DNA of 64,000 nt from Vibrio coralliilyticus ATCC BAA-450 (GTDB lineage: Bacteria > Pseudomonadota > Gammaproteobacteria > Enterobacterales > Vibrionaceae): positions 62,001-126,000 of the forward strand of contig NZ_ACZN01000012.1 in NCBI RefSeq assembly GCF_000176135.1. The letters run 5' to 3'. The translations under genes and the position numbers were made by a program. The notes beneath the pieces were generated by a model. The model was not told the origin of the DNA, did no database searches, and worked only from the letters and a program-made list of their open reading frames with translations. This document shows positions 19,995 through 29,294 of the stretch, piece by piece. Each line of letters starts with the position of its first letter. Position 1 is the first letter of the stretch.

Positions 19995-20024
19995 AAAAAA
20001 CGCCCACTAACAATGAGTGGGCGC
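19995..20024 (-). terminator. Terminator of the chemoreceptor gene
   Basis: Stem CGCCCACT/AGTGGGCG with a 7-nt loop, followed on the minus strand by six T, 22 bp past the receptor stop. Confidence 0.85.
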
Positions 20025-20045
20025 TTATTCGTACTATTCTGGCGA

Positions 20046-21302
20046 TCAGACTTTAAAGGATGTGATCTTGGCATCCAGAGCTTCAGCATTTTTCTGCATG
20101 ATTTCCGAGGTTTCGAGCAATTCAGATACCACAGTCACCGATGCTTCCACCAGCTCACGTACGTTCGTCAAGTTCTGATTCATCTCTTCTGCGACGCTGC
20201 TTTGCTGACCCGCTGCCGTCGCAATCTGGAAGTTCATGTCGTTGATTTGATTGACCTGAGCAACAATCCCGTCTAGCTCGCTCCCAGCATTAGTAACCAA
20301 ATCAACGCCCTCAGCCGCCTCAACAACACTCTTCTCCATCAATTCCACTGCAGAGCTCGCGCTGGATTGTAGTTGAGTGATCATTTCCTGAATTTCGACC
20401 GTCGCTCCTTGAGTACGCTGCGCAAGGTTTCTCACTTCATCAGCCACGACTGCAAAACCTCGACCGGCTTCGCCCGCTCGTGCCGCTTCGATAGCCGCAT
20501 TCAGTGCCAGTAAGTTGGTCTGCTCTGAGATTCCCTGAATCGTACCAACCACACTGCCAATCGATTCGACGCTCTCTTCAACCTGATTAACAGCTTGAGC
20601 AGAGGCGGAAATGTCTTTCGATAAATCACTGATTTTCTGCACTGTCCCTTGCACAAAGCGCTGACCACTTTCCGCCTGACCAGACGCATTCTCCGTTAGC
20701 GAGGAAGCATTTTGTGCATGATCAGCAACAGTCTGTACTGTGGACGACATTTCACTCATCGCCGTTGCCAGTTGATCAATCTCGTTAAACTCTTCTTGTG
20801 CTGACTCTTTGGTTTCTGACATGCTCATAGTCATGACTTCAGTCAGCCCTGCAAGCTCTTGTGATGCGTCAATTTGTAGCTTGATCATTTCCTGCAGTTG
20901 CATCCGTGTCTTTTCCAGTTCACGTGCCACATCACCGTATTCGTCTTTACAGTCCATCTCAATCGGTACCGATAGATTGCGGTCCGCCATTAACTTGATA
21001 GAGTCACTAAGATACTGTGTCTGACGCAGCATGATACGTGCTGCAAACAAGAGTAAAACGACAAATACCACGATCATGGCTGCCGTCTGCCAGGCCACCT
21101 GTACCATGTAAGCTTCGTAATGTTCCTGAGCAACCTGAGCGTTTTGAGTAGCGGCGAGAAGAGAATCATAGAAGGTGCTCGCATCCCATAATTGCTTGCC
21201 GATGATCAGAATGGTACTGAACACCATCAACATCACCATCTTGGGAACCAGACGAATATCCGTGATCACTCGCTCCCATGGCTTAAATGCCATTTTGGTC
21301 AT
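20046..21302 (-). CDS. Methyl-accepting chemotaxis protein with short periplasmic domain
   Basis: A 418-residue transducer. Two membrane helices (about residues 18-38 and 72-95) enclose only about 35 periplasmic residues, too few for a normal ligand-binding domain. A HAMP-like region follows ([20 protein letters not shown]), then a long coiled coil with the signature tip [20 protein letters not shown] and [18 protein letters not shown] near residues 258-293, which contacts CheA and CheW. There is no C-terminal pentapeptide for CheR docking. The ATG at 21302 has GGAGA 7 bp upstream. A stimulus cannot be named; receptors of this shape may sense membrane or energy state or act with partners. Confidence 0.92.
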   Translation of the reverse strand: MTKMAFKPWERVITDIRLVPKMVMLMVFSTILIIGKQLWDASTFYDSLLAATQNAQVAQEHYEAYMVQVAWQTAAMIVVFVVLLLFAARIMLRQTQYLSDSIKLMADRNLSVPIEMDCKDEYGDVARELEKTRMQLQEMIKLQIDASQELAGLTEVMTMSMSETKESAQEEFNEIDQLATAMSEMSSTVQTVADHAQNASSLTENASGQAESGQRFVQGTVQKISDLSKDISASAQAVNQVEESVESIGSVVGTIQGISEQTNLLALNAAIEAARAGEAGRGFAVVADEVRNLAQRTQGATVEIQEMITQLQSSASSAVELMEKSVVEAAEGVDLVTNAGSELDGIVAQVNQINDMNFQIATAAGQQSSVAEEMNQNLTNVRELVEASVTVVSELLETSEIMQKNAEALDAKITSFKV

Positions 21303-21421
21303 TGTTAGTTCTCCGCTAAGTCTTATATATTGTTTTTATTCCTGATAACTGTCAGGACACTATTAACTATCGCTCGTTACCATCATCTAGATAGCGAATA
21401 TGTATTTATTTTGAGCCTCGT

Positions 21422-22186
21422 ATGAATAGAAATGATATCAAATCTGATACAAAACCAATGAGCTTACTGTCACTAATCCTGTCTTTCATGGCGTTATTTG
21501 TGATCTCTGGCCTGCTGTTTTTCCCTCTAAGCAGCCAAACGCGTCAGGTTCTTATCGGCTTAGACTTTATTATCTGTAGCGTCTTTCTCCTTCAACTGAG
21601 CATAGATTTGATCCGCGCAACAGATCGTGTGCAATTTATGAAACGGCATTGGATAGACTTCCTAGCTAGTATTCCTATGATTGAGCCGTTGCGCTTTGCG
21701 CGCCTGTTCCACATCTTGCGCGTGATTCTAGTCATCCGCTCAAGTAACTTTCTCATCAAGCAGTTGCTGGTAAATCGCCGAGAAACAACCCTTGCATCGA
21801 TTCTGTTGTTAATGGTGGTCTTGCTGACCATAGGCTCGAGTATGATGTTGTTTGTTGAAGGCAAATCACCTGATGCCAATATTCAAACTGGCGGCGATGC
21901 GATGTGGTGGGCACTCGTCACCATTTCAACGGTGGGTTATGGGGATCATTTCCCTGTCACGGACGCAGGTAAAATCTTAGCCTCTGGGTTGATCATCTGT
22001 GGCGTTGGCATTTTCGGTATGATTTCAGGTTTGATCACTTCGCTGATCACCTCACCGACGGAAGTTCAAGCAAGACGTTCTGAAAACAAAGAGCGGCTAT
22101 TGTTAGAGCTGGTACAAAAGCAAGATGAAATTCTGCGCCGTCTAGACCGATTAGAACAGCAGGAAGAAAAAAAACGGGAGCCGTAA
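21422..22186 (+). CDS. Voltage-gated-like potassium channel
   Basis: A 254-residue six-helix channel. The selectivity filter TVGYGD lies at residues 170-175, between a pore helix (MWWALVTIS) and the last transmembrane helix. An S4-like segment RFARLFHILRVILVIR (about 91-106) has positive charges every third or fourth residue, so it may sense voltage. The C-terminus (residues 213-254) is a charged coiled coil, EVQARRSENKERLLLELVQK onward, probably for tetramer assembly; there is no RCK domain. It is divergent from the chemoreceptor and converges on the triphosphatase gene, whose terminator overlaps its last codons. Confidence 0.9.
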   Translation: MNRNDIKSDTKPMSLLSLILSFMALFVISGLLFFPLSSQTRQVLIGLDFIICSVFLLQLSIDLIRATDRVQFMKRHWIDFLASIPMIEPLRFARLFHILRVILVIRSSNFLIKQLLVNRRETTLASILLLMVVLLTIGSSMMLFVEGKSPDANIQTGGDAMWWALVTISTVGYGDHFPVTDAGKILASGLIICGVGIFGMISGLITSLITSPTEVQARRSENKERLLLELVQKQDEILRRLDRLEQQEEKKREP

Positions 22187-22197
22187 AGCTCCCGTTT
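22167..22197 (-). terminator. Terminator of the CYTH/CHAD gene, overlapping the K+ channel end
   Basis: Stem AAACGGGAGC/GCTCCCGTTT with a 6-nt loop, followed on the minus strand by eight T. The stop codon of the plus-strand channel gene lies in the loop. Confidence 0.85.
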
Positions 22198-22217
22198 CAC
22201 AAATCACTATTATCCAC

Positions 22218-23735
22218 TTAGTCTTGCCAGTAAGGCTCCGCTTCAATACAGATAATGCGAGTCTGTTCCATGGCATGAAGAATGGAGCTCTCTTGGCGAG
22301 ACAACCAGCGCTGAAGCTGTTCTTGTTCATCACCTTCCAGCTTATCGACCATATTGTCTAACGTGCGGAGTTTAAGGAGATCATCGATACCGTGGAGTAA
22401 ATCGCTCCATGGTAGGCGGAAACTGTTGCGCTCTTCAAAATCGAACAAACTCGCGAAGCTCACCCCCGTATAAAGGTTACGCATCAGGCGATATTGTTGA
22501 TCAATATAGTCCTGACTGTTCAGCGCACGCTCTGGCGGAAAGGCTTCCATTAACTCAGCCCAAGTGCGATCCAACTGCTTCACAGAAAAAGGTTCAACCG
22601 TTAGTGCCATCTTGTCGCGCGCTTTGTCATCAAGAAATGGCTGCCAGCCCCGGGTCAGGATCCAACGACTGAGATCAAGCAAAAGACCCGTGTATCTGGC
22701 GGAATTGAGTAACGTCAGCATCTCTTCACGATCAGGCAAGGCTTCTTGAACCAATTTCAGCTCACCGACCAGAAACTTACGCGCATCAAGCTTACGCAGA
22801 GCATGACCTTTATCGTCGAGTAACGCTTCTAAATAGTCATAGTCATTTAACCATTCTAGCTCTTGCTCAAGCCACTTGAGTTCCTGACGTACTAATGCAC
22901 TAGCACGACGAGGGACCACGCCTCCGTATACCGTCAGCAGTTGACGAATAAAACTGATAGAGCTTTTAATTTCATTCAAGGCTTCTACCGATTCACGCTC
23001 AACATAAATTTGCTCGTGGTAATGCCAGTGTGACAAACCATGCTCCAAAGAGTTGATAAAGCAAGACTCAACCGTGTCGTGTTTGTCCGTACTGACTAAA
23101 GCCAGCGGTTTGACGTCATCGCCAGTGTAACCACTTGCTAAACGATAACCTTTAGCCGCCTTGCTGAGATTACCAAGGCGCATGCCCCCTTCTTCAGAGA
23201 AGCTACGCGCAAGCGTAAATAGAGCGTCTGTTTGGCCTGATTTCAGCTCTAGCTCTACTTCACAAATCGGGTCTTCTTTATCACCTGCTTCTACTTTGCC
23301 CTGATCGAAAGCGACTTCGATTTGGCTGCCGTCTGGCATGGCAATCAACCATTGCTCACGAGTGAAGTTTGTCGAGAAAAGCGGGGTAAGTTCGGATTGC
23401 AGCGTTTCAGTGTCTTTGCCAGTCGGCCAGATATCTGATGGGTGAAGAGAAAGAAGCGGATCATTGCTGTCATGCTCGGCGTTGAATTCAGGTCGCTGGT
23501 GTAAACCTGCCACCACACGTCCGGACGTCTTGACCGTCTGGACATACACATCGTCAAAACGGCGAATTCTTAAGCCAATGTCATGCTGGCGTAACCAATT
23601 GTCGGGAGTATCAAAGTAGGTATTTCCTAGCTCACGACAACTGTGCTGAAGTACTTTGGTTTGGGAGATTTTATCTCGTAAAGCATTTGAAAAATCAGGA
23701 GAAACAAAAAACTTCAGTTCTATCTCGGTTTCCAT
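22218..23735 (-). CDS. ygiF: Inorganic triphosphatase (CYTH + CHAD domains)
   Basis: A 505-residue protein with an N-terminal CYTH domain opening METEIELKFF (the ExExK motif that binds triphosphate and metal), then TYFDTPDNWLRQHDIGLRIRR and, further on, CEVELELKSG. A C-terminal CHAD domain (about residues 200-480) has several conserved His and basic residues (YVERESVEALNEIKSSISFIRQ, KWLEQELEWLNDYDYLEALL). E. coli YgiF hydrolyses inorganic triphosphate. The ATG at 23735 (AAGGT 8 bp upstream) was chosen over an in-frame ATG 19 codons earlier because the CYTH domain begins exactly there. It lies near glnE as in E. coli, but with two genes between. Confidence 0.93.
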   Translation of the reverse strand: METEIELKFFVSPDFSNALRDKISQTKVLQHSCRELGNTYFDTPDNWLRQHDIGLRIRRFDDVYVQTVKTSGRVVAGLHQRPEFNAEHDSNDPLLSLHPSDIWPTGKDTETLQSELTPLFSTNFTREQWLIAMPDGSQIEVAFDQGKVEAGDKEDPICEVELELKSGQTDALFTLARSFSEEGGMRLGNLSKAAKGYRLASGYTGDDVKPLALVSTDKHDTVESCFINSLEHGLSHWHYHEQIYVERESVEALNEIKSSISFIRQLLTVYGGVVPRRASALVRQELKWLEQELEWLNDYDYLEALLDDKGHALRKLDARKFLVGELKLVQEALPDREEMLTLLNSARYTGLLLDLSRWILTRGWQPFLDDKARDKMALTVEPFSVKQLDRTWAELMEAFPPERALNSQDYIDQQYRLMRNLYTGVSFASLFDFEERNSFRLPWSDLLHGIDDLLKLRTLDNMVDKLEGDEQEQLQRWLSRQESSILHAMEQTRIICIEAEPYWQD

Positions 23736-23939
23736 AGTTATACCTTTTAAAGCAGATACAAACAGGATATTGCCAATTTTCGTACTGGGCAAGAAAGAAA
23801 TATCGCAGCAATGATGATCTAAAACAGTTTTAATGATGGATTTAATGCGTTAACATGCGCGCCTTTATAGCCATCGTTCAACATTTCACCACGAATGGTG
23901 TATGTTATTTTTAGGTTATATTAATTAGGTTGAATGACC

Positions 23940-24620
23940 ATGCCAGTAAATACAATTATGGGGTTATTTGCAAAGTCCCCAATTAAGCCTTTGCAGCGCC
24001 ACGTAGTGTGTGTCAACGAATGTTGTTCTCACCTAGTGAATTTCTTTGAAGTCAGTTCAAAGGGTGACTGGGAAAAAGCATCAGAAATTCGTGCACAGAT
24101 TTCTCACCTTGAGAAAGAAGCTGACGTACTTAAGCGCGAAATTCGCCTTAAACTTCCTCGCGGTTTGTTTATGCCAGTAGATCGTAGCGACATGCTTGAA
24201 CTACTGACTCAGCAAGACAAACTGGCAAACCTAGCAAAAGATATTGCTGGCCGTGTATACGGTCGTCAATTGACTTTCCCAGAGCCTCTCCAAGAAAACT
24301 TCATTGCGTATGTTAAACGTTGTCTCGATGCAGCGAATCAGGCGCAAAAAGTCATCAATGAGCTCGATGAGTTATTGGAAACTGGATTTAAAGGCCGCGA
24401 AGTAACGCTTGTGGCTGAAATGATCCATCAACTGGATGTGATTGAGGACGATACTGACGCGATGCAGATTCAACTTCGCCAACAACTGATGGCGGTTGAA
24501 AACGATCTGAATCCGATCGATGTAATGTTCCTTTATAAGATTCTTGAATGGGTAGGTGGCATAGCTGATCAGGCGCAACGTGTTGGTGCGCGTCTAGAGC
24601 TAATGTTGTCTCGCTCATAA
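23940..24620 (+). CDS. DUF47/PhoU-like protein, Pit accessory (TIGR00153 family)
   Basis: A helical cytoplasmic protein of 226 residues related to PhoU. MPVNTIMGLFAKSPIKPLQR and ECCSHLVNFFEVSSKGDWEK are followed by EKEADVLKREIRLKLPRGLFMPVDRSD, the typical DUF47 core with its acidic metal-binding E-x3-D type residues. LNPIDVMFLYKILEWVGGIAD lies near the C-terminus. It precedes a PitA-type transporter by 130 bp, the conserved pairing in many bacteria, suggesting it modulates low-affinity phosphate uptake. An ATG two codons upstream (23934) is an alternative start; the AGG nearby does not decide between them. Confidence 0.9.
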   Translation: MPVNTIMGLFAKSPIKPLQRHVVCVNECCSHLVNFFEVSSKGDWEKASEIRAQISHLEKEADVLKREIRLKLPRGLFMPVDRSDMLELLTQQDKLANLAKDIAGRVYGRQLTFPEPLQENFIAYVKRCLDAANQAQKVINELDELLETGFKGREVTLVAEMIHQLDVIEDDTDAMQIQLRQQLMAVENDLNPIDVMFLYKILEWVGGIADQAQRVGARLELMLSRS

Positions 24621-24663
24621 ACAAATAAGTTAACCAAATAACGAAGAGCATTTTAATAGCACT

Positions 24664-24706
24664 CCCCTGATAGGCGTTAAATAATGAGACGCCGAAGGGG
24701 TTTTTT
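24664..24706 (+). terminator. Terminator-like hairpin between the DUF47 gene and pit
   Basis: CCCCT and GGCGT pair with ACGCC and AGGGG around small internal loops, followed by six T. It would reduce read-through from the DUF47 gene into the transporter gene. Confidence 0.65.
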
Positions 24707-24750
24707 CGTGCCGAATTTGCTCCGCTTGTTATCAACAACTAGGTATTACG

Positions 24751-26010
24751 ATGGATATCCTTGCGAACTACGGCACTGTCCTGATTATTATTGCAGCAGT
24801 TTTTGGCTTTATGATGGCTATTGGTATTGGCGCGAATGACGTAGCCAATGCGATGGGTACATCGGTAGGCTCTAAAGCGCTAACCGTAAAACAAGCGATC
24901 ATTATCGCGATGATCTTTGAATTTGCGGGGGCATACCTTGCAGGCGGTGAAGTAACCGACACTATCCGTAAAGGCGTAATCGAAACGTCACTCTTTGCTA
25001 GCCAGCCGGACGTTCTTGTCTTCGGTATGATGTCAGCCCTTCTTGCGGCAGGTACATGGCTTCTTCTTGCTTCTTATATGGGTTGGCCTGTATCAACTAC
25101 TCACTCGATCATTGGTGCCATCATCGGCTTTGCCTGTGTGTCTGTGGGTACCGAAGCGGTCGATTGGGGCTCAGTTCAAGGCATCGTAGGTAGCTGGATC
25201 ATTACTCCAGTCATCTCAGGTTTCTTTGCGTACGTGATTTTCGTCAGCGCCCAGCGCTTAATCTTTGATACCGAGAAACCACTCTTCAACGCTAAACGTT
25301 TCGTCCCAGTCTACATGTTCATCACTACCATGGTGATTGCGCTGGTAACGATCAAAAAAGGCCTTAAGCACGTTGGTCTGCACCTTTCTGACGGCGAAGC
25401 ATGGATGTGGGCAGCTGCGGTATCTGCACTGGTTATGGCGGGCGGTTACTTCTACATTCAGAAGAAATTCTCAAGCCGCGAAGATGATCACGGTTTCGCT
25501 GGCGTAGAAGGTATCTTCAGCGTACTTATGGTTATCACAGCATGTGCAATGGCATTCGCTCACGGTTCAAACGACGTTGCTAACGCGATTGGCCCTCTGT
25601 CTGCAGTTGTATCTACCATTGAACACATGGGCGAAATCACAACTAAGAGCACCATCGCTTGGTGGATTCTACCTCTTGGCGGTTTCGGTATCGTTGTTGG
25701 TCTGGCGACGCTTGGTCACAAAGTAATGGCAACTGTTGGTACAGGCATCACTGAACTGACACCAAGCCGCGGTTTCGCAGCTCAGCTAGCAACAGCGTGT
25801 ACTGTTGTTCTGGCATCAGGTACTGGTCTTCCTATCTCGACCACACAAACACTAGTTGGTGCGGTATTAGGTGTTGGTTTTGCTCGCGGTATCGCAGCAT
25901 TGAACCTAGGTGTTGTACGTAACATCGTTGCATCTTGGATTGTGACCCTGCCAGCAGGTGCACTACTTGCGGTTGTGTTCTTCTACGCAATTCAGGCAAT
26001 GTTCATCTGA
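24751..26010 (+). CDS. Inorganic phosphate transporter, PiT family
   Basis: A 419-residue polytopic permease. The two inverted halves each carry the PiT signature: GIGANDVANAMGTSVGSKAL near residue 26 and AHGSNDVANAIGPLSAVV near residue 269. About ten hydrophobic helices and a middle cytoplasmic section (residues 205-255) are visible. PiT proteins move metal-phosphate complexes with H+ or Na+; this one could act as a low-affinity phosphate importer. It is smaller than E. coli PitA (about 500 aa) and closer to the DUF47-linked type. The neighbouring DUF47 gene supports the assignment. Confidence 0.94.
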   Translation: MDILANYGTVLIIIAAVFGFMMAIGIGANDVANAMGTSVGSKALTVKQAIIIAMIFEFAGAYLAGGEVTDTIRKGVIETSLFASQPDVLVFGMMSALLAAGTWLLLASYMGWPVSTTHSIIGAIIGFACVSVGTEAVDWGSVQGIVGSWIITPVISGFFAYVIFVSAQRLIFDTEKPLFNAKRFVPVYMFITTMVIALVTIKKGLKHVGLHLSDGEAWMWAAAVSALVMAGGYFYIQKKFSSREDDHGFAGVEGIFSVLMVITACAMAFAHGSNDVANAIGPLSAVVSTIEHMGEITTKSTIAWWILPLGGFGIVVGLATLGHKVMATVGTGITELTPSRGFAAQLATACTVVLASGTGLPISTTQTLVGAVLGVGFARGIAALNLGVVRNIVASWIVTLPAGALLAVVFFYAIQAMFI

Positions 26011-26064
26011 TGAGCAAGTCAATGATGTGTTAACACACTGTCATTATTGACTCAAATCCACAGA

Positions 26065-26089
26065 AAGGGAGGCTCAGCCTCCCTTCTTT
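26065..26089 (+). terminator. Terminator after the phosphate transporter
   Basis: Perfect stem AAGGGAGGC/GCCTCCCTT with a 3-nt loop, then a T-rich tract. Confidence 0.75.
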
Positions 26090-26164
26090 GTTGCAGTGAC
26101 TGGGGAAACTACTTACTATTTGGCACTAGCAAGTTATAGACAAAAGACTGTTAAAGGATTTACC

Positions 26165-26776
26165 GTGAAAAAACTGGTTTGCTTCGTTCTAGCATCACTG
26201 CTCGCTGTTCCAGCAGCAATGGCTCAAGACCGATACATTTCTGATAAGCTATTTACCTACATGCACTCTGGTCCTAGCAACCAATTCCGCATTATCGGCA
26301 GTGTCGATGCCGGTGACAAAGTGAAGCAACTTTCGACCAACCGAGATACTGGCTACACCCAGATTGAAGACGCCAAAGGTCGCAAAGGCTGGGTAGAAAG
26401 CCGTTTCGTCACAAGACAAGAAAGCATGGCGCTTCGTCTTCCTAAACTAGAGAAAGAACTGGCAGATGTTAAAGGAAAGCTTGCCAATGCTCGATCTAGC
26501 GCTGACCAAGAAAAAGCAGGTCTAGCGGATTCACTAGAAAACCGTAATCGCCAGATTGCCGACCTTGAGAAGAGCTACGGTGAAATCAGTCAACAACTGA
26601 CAGCCTCACAAGAAGAAGTCCGTAATCTACGTGCTAAGCTGGATACGCAGAAAGATGACCTACTACTGAAGTACTTTATGTACGGTGGTGGTGTAGCGGG
26701 TATTGGATTACTATTTGGCCTGCTCTTGCCACACATTATTCCACGCAAAAAACGCTCTCCATCTGGCTGGGCTTAA
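26165..26776 (+). CDS. SH3-domain membrane-anchored protein (TIGR04211 / YgiM-like)
   Basis: A 203-residue protein starting at GTG 26165, with AAAGGA 6 bp upstream; an in-frame ATG at 26096 would add residues before the signal peptide and was rejected. A signal peptide (VKKLVCFVLASLLAVPAAMA) is followed by a bacterial SH3 domain (about 22-90: YISDKLFTYMHSGPSNQFRI, GWVESRFV), a coiled coil (about 95-165) and a C-terminal transmembrane helix (GGGVAGIGLLFGLLLPHII) with a basic tail. The SH3 part would face the periplasm, perhaps touching peptidoglycan. E. coli YgiM has this layout and sits near cca; here gspAB lies between this gene and cca. Confidence 0.88.
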   Translation: MKKLVCFVLASLLAVPAAMAQDRYISDKLFTYMHSGPSNQFRIIGSVDAGDKVKQLSTNRDTGYTQIEDAKGRKGWVESRFVTRQESMALRLPKLEKELADVKGKLANARSSADQEKAGLADSLENRNRQIADLEKSYGEISQQLTASQEEVRNLRAKLDTQKDDLLLKYFMYGGGVAGIGLLFGLLLPHIIPRKKRSPSGWA

Positions 26777-26788
26777 ATACAGAACATC

Positions 26789-26816
26789 AAAAAAGGTCGC
26801 CTTGGCGACCTTTTTT
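26789..26816. terminator. Bidirectional terminator, SH3 protein gene and gspB
   Basis: Stem AAAAGGTCGCC/GGCGACCTTTT with a TT centre and A/T runs on both sides, between convergent genes. Confidence 0.85.
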
Positions 26817-26817
26817 A

Positions 26818-27594
26818 TTATCCTTTCCAGTCATATAAAGCTGGCACTTCAATCACCGAGCCTTTAAATGAAATCGCACTGCGTTGCGGTTCAATGTGCT
26901 GCAACTGAATGTCATTGCTAATCCAGTCACCTTCGCGATATTCGGTCCCATTGACTTTCACCCAACGTTTGTCTGGGTTGCTTGAGTAAACGTGTGTCTG
27001 GAAATTCAGCGGTGGCAGCTTTCCTTGCCACTGGCGGCTGTGTATCGCTAGATCGGACGCCTCACTGTCATCATATTTCGGCTCTGGGTTTGCACTCGAC
27101 TCCAGTGCAGATTCAACCCGCATAGCCAGTTCAGGTGATAAGCCAGATAAATCTAAACCATCCAATAGTGTACTGTTTTGTGACTGAGCAGGCGGCTGAA
27201 CGCGCGGTAGAACAGGTTCTTGAGGTTGAACCACTGGTGGTTGAGTTTCTTCGCTTGCCACTTCTATATGACCAGTGTCAGCCTTAGCATATTCGTAAGT
27301 TTCACGAAGCTCGCTAAATGATGGGTAAGGCAAAGTCTGATACGCAAACGGGACTTCTAGCACTTGAGGTTTCGCTTGATGGCTCGCCTGCCATTGCCCT
27401 CGTTGCTCGAGGTAACTCTGATATGTACTTAGAGCTCCCGTCACCAACGCAGGGGCAACAATAACCGTAGCTAACAACCAGCCTGATACCGTCCGTCGAG
27501 GTCGCACATCATTGACTGATTGGTAATGATTCACGCCGTTAAATGTCTGATGGTTTTGCTCAGAGTGGTCTAAAGCCTGCAGTACTTTTGACAT
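26818..27594 (-). CDS. gspB: General secretion pathway protein GspB
   Basis: A 258-residue single-pass inner-membrane protein. A cytoplasmic N-terminus opening MSKVLQALDHSEQ is followed by a membrane helix (GWLLATVIVAPALVTGALS, about 38-56), a Pro/Gln-rich periplasmic linker (about 115-140) and a C-terminal GspB domain including GKLPPLNFQTHVYSSNPDKR and VKVNGTEYREGDW near residue 210. With GspA (ExeAB in Aeromonas) it helps multimerise the secretin GspD in the outer membrane by working through peptidoglycan. Its ATG overlaps the gspA stop (TAATG). The rest of the type II secretion operon is not in this window, as is usual for vibrios. Confidence 0.9.
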   Translation of the reverse strand: MSKVLQALDHSEQNHQTFNGVNHYQSVNDVRPRRTVSGWLLATVIVAPALVTGALSTYQSYLEQRGQWQASHQAKPQVLEVPFAYQTLPYPSFSELRETYEYAKADTGHIEVASEETQPPVVQPQEPVLPRVQPPAQSQNSTLLDGLDLSGLSPELAMRVESALESSANPEPKYDDSEASDLAIHSRQWQGKLPPLNFQTHVYSSNPDKRWVKVNGTEYREGDWISNDIQLQHIEPQRSAISFKGSVIEVPALYDWKG

Positions 27595-29204
27595 TATGCT
27601 TTCTCCTCTGAGGCAGTTAACGAAGGGGCATGCTCTTGAGATAACTTTTCAAGACGCTGCAAGGTTCTTCGTCCGGCAATGCCATCCACATGGAGTCCCT
27701 GCCATTGCTGGAAAAGCTCAACCTTACGCATCAGTTCCTGATCATAAACATCGGACTCTCTTTCGGGCTCACCCAGAACTTTAGACAAACGATCATCCAA
27801 TTCAGCGATCGCACGTCCTGACATATTAGGTTTCAAAGTCTGATGCCAGTAACCTTGCCAGATCTGGTGATATTGCCCCTGCCATAATTCCTTGAGCTTG
27901 GAGATAGGCAGTTCAATTCGCTCCGTTCCTAACAAGAGCTGAGCAGAATTCTGTGTGAGCTTATATAGCACAGCATAACTTTGCAGGCTGTCTTTGCTGA
28001 GAGACAAAAGCACGGGAACATTAGCTTGTCTGAGCGTATTCAGCGTGCCGCGTGATTGAGTACAACGGAACGCACTTTGGTCACTTTGCTGGCAAAGACG
28101 CTCAGCCACAGACGCATTCAGCCCCCACACATGATAAAGCTCCGCAATACCCTGCTGGAAATCCGTTGCACGAGCAAGAGTGGATTGTAATTCAACAGGA
28201 AAAACTTCCTTTTCTATCGCTTCCACATTTGACGCTGGGTACGCTTCACTTAGGTGCGCTTCAATCGACGCACTGAAAAGCATTGGAGCTAACCAATAAC
28301 TACCGACAGCCAGTACAGCTCCTACGGCAGCGGCAATACCAATTGGAGAACGCTGTGGCAATGAAGGCACTGGTTGAGCGGGCTGATGATACGAGGTTTG
28401 AAAACTCATCACCTCTTCACAAGCCGCTTCAACACTTGAATGGCTCGGTACCGCTTCTCCGATGCTGTAAGCTCGTTTTAAAGCCGCATCACAAATCAGA
28501 TTAATCAGGCGTGGAATACCCAGCGACTGCTGAGCAATATGCTTGAGCGACTTAGCAGAAAGCAAACTCGCTTCGCCACCCGCCAATTCAAGACGATACT
28601 GAATATAACTGGCGGTTTCTTTGCTATCCAATGGCAACAGGTGGTATCGCCCCGTAATACGCTGCGCTAGCTGGCGCAATTGAGGCATCTGCAATTTCTG
28701 TTGTAACTCTGGTTGGCCAACAAGTAGCACTTTGAGTAGCTTCTGGTTGTCCGTTTCAAGATTAGTCAATAAGCGCAACTGCTCTAGCACTTCAGCGGAC
28801 AAATGCTGTGCTTCGTCGATCACCAGCAAAGTCTGAATACCATTCGCATATGTACTTAGCAGAAATTCATGAATCTTCTGATTCAGTTGTTTGAGCGTTG
28901 CGCCAGATTGATACTCAATCGAAAATTCATCGCAGATTGCTTCAAGCAACTCTATGCTTGAAAAGGTAGGGTTGAGGATTAGACCAGGCTGAGTATCCGT
29001 ACCGAGTGATTTCAGCAATGCGCGTGCAACGGTTGTCTTCCCGGTACCAACTTCACCAGACAACATCGCAAAGCCCCCACCCTCGCCAAGGCCTACTTGT
29101 AAGCGAAACAGCGCTTCTTTGTGCCTTTGGCTTTGGAACAGGAAACGAGAATTCGGCACAATCGAAAACGGCAGCTCTGTGAATCCAAAATGTTGTTTAT
29201 ACAT
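27594..29204 (-). CDS. gspA: General secretion pathway ATPase GspA
   Basis: A 536-residue protein from the ATG at 29204 (MYKQHFGFTELPFSI, the usual GspA/ExeA opening); an in-frame ATG 20 codons upstream was rejected. The AAA ATPase domain has Walker A GEVGTGKT at residues 50-57 and Walker B LLVIDEAQH near 123, followed by the ExeA-type C-terminal lid. A transmembrane helix (about 292-310) leads to a periplasmic part ending in a peptidoglycan-binding repeat (LFQQWQGLHVDGIAGRRTLQ). It forms the ExeAB complex with GspB for secretin assembly. It is divergent from cca, with starts 90 bp apart. Confidence 0.92.
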   Translation of the reverse strand: MYKQHFGFTELPFSIVPNSRFLFQSQRHKEALFRLQVGLGEGGGFAMLSGEVGTGKTTVARALLKSLGTDTQPGLILNPTFSSIELLEAICDEFSIEYQSGATLKQLNQKIHEFLLSTYANGIQTLLVIDEAQHLSAEVLEQLRLLTNLETDNQKLLKVLLVGQPELQQKLQMPQLRQLAQRITGRYHLLPLDSKETASYIQYRLELAGGEASLLSAKSLKHIAQQSLGIPRLINLICDAALKRAYSIGEAVPSHSSVEAACEEVMSFQTSYHQPAQPVPSLPQRSPIGIAAAVGAVLAVGSYWLAPMLFSASIEAHLSEAYPASNVEAIEKEVFPVELQSTLARATDFQQGIAELYHVWGLNASVAERLCQQSDQSAFRCTQSRGTLNTLRQANVPVLLSLSKDSLQSYAVLYKLTQNSAQLLLGTERIELPISKLKELWQGQYHQIWQGYWHQTLKPNMSGRAIAELDDRLSKVLGEPERESDVYDQELMRKVELFQQWQGLHVDGIAGRRTLQRLEKLSQEHAPSLTASEEKA

Positions 29205-29294
29205 ACTTCTCGTCTCTGGGAATTTACCGATAAGAAAAGTACCATTGCTGGCATGAATAGCCAATTCTAAAATCCGAATTTAAGAGAGACATCT

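Noticed and set aside
22409..22749. Plus-strand open frames inside the CYTH/CHAD gene
   Set aside because: Shadow frames opposite a well-supported coding sequence, with no start signals or family resemblance.
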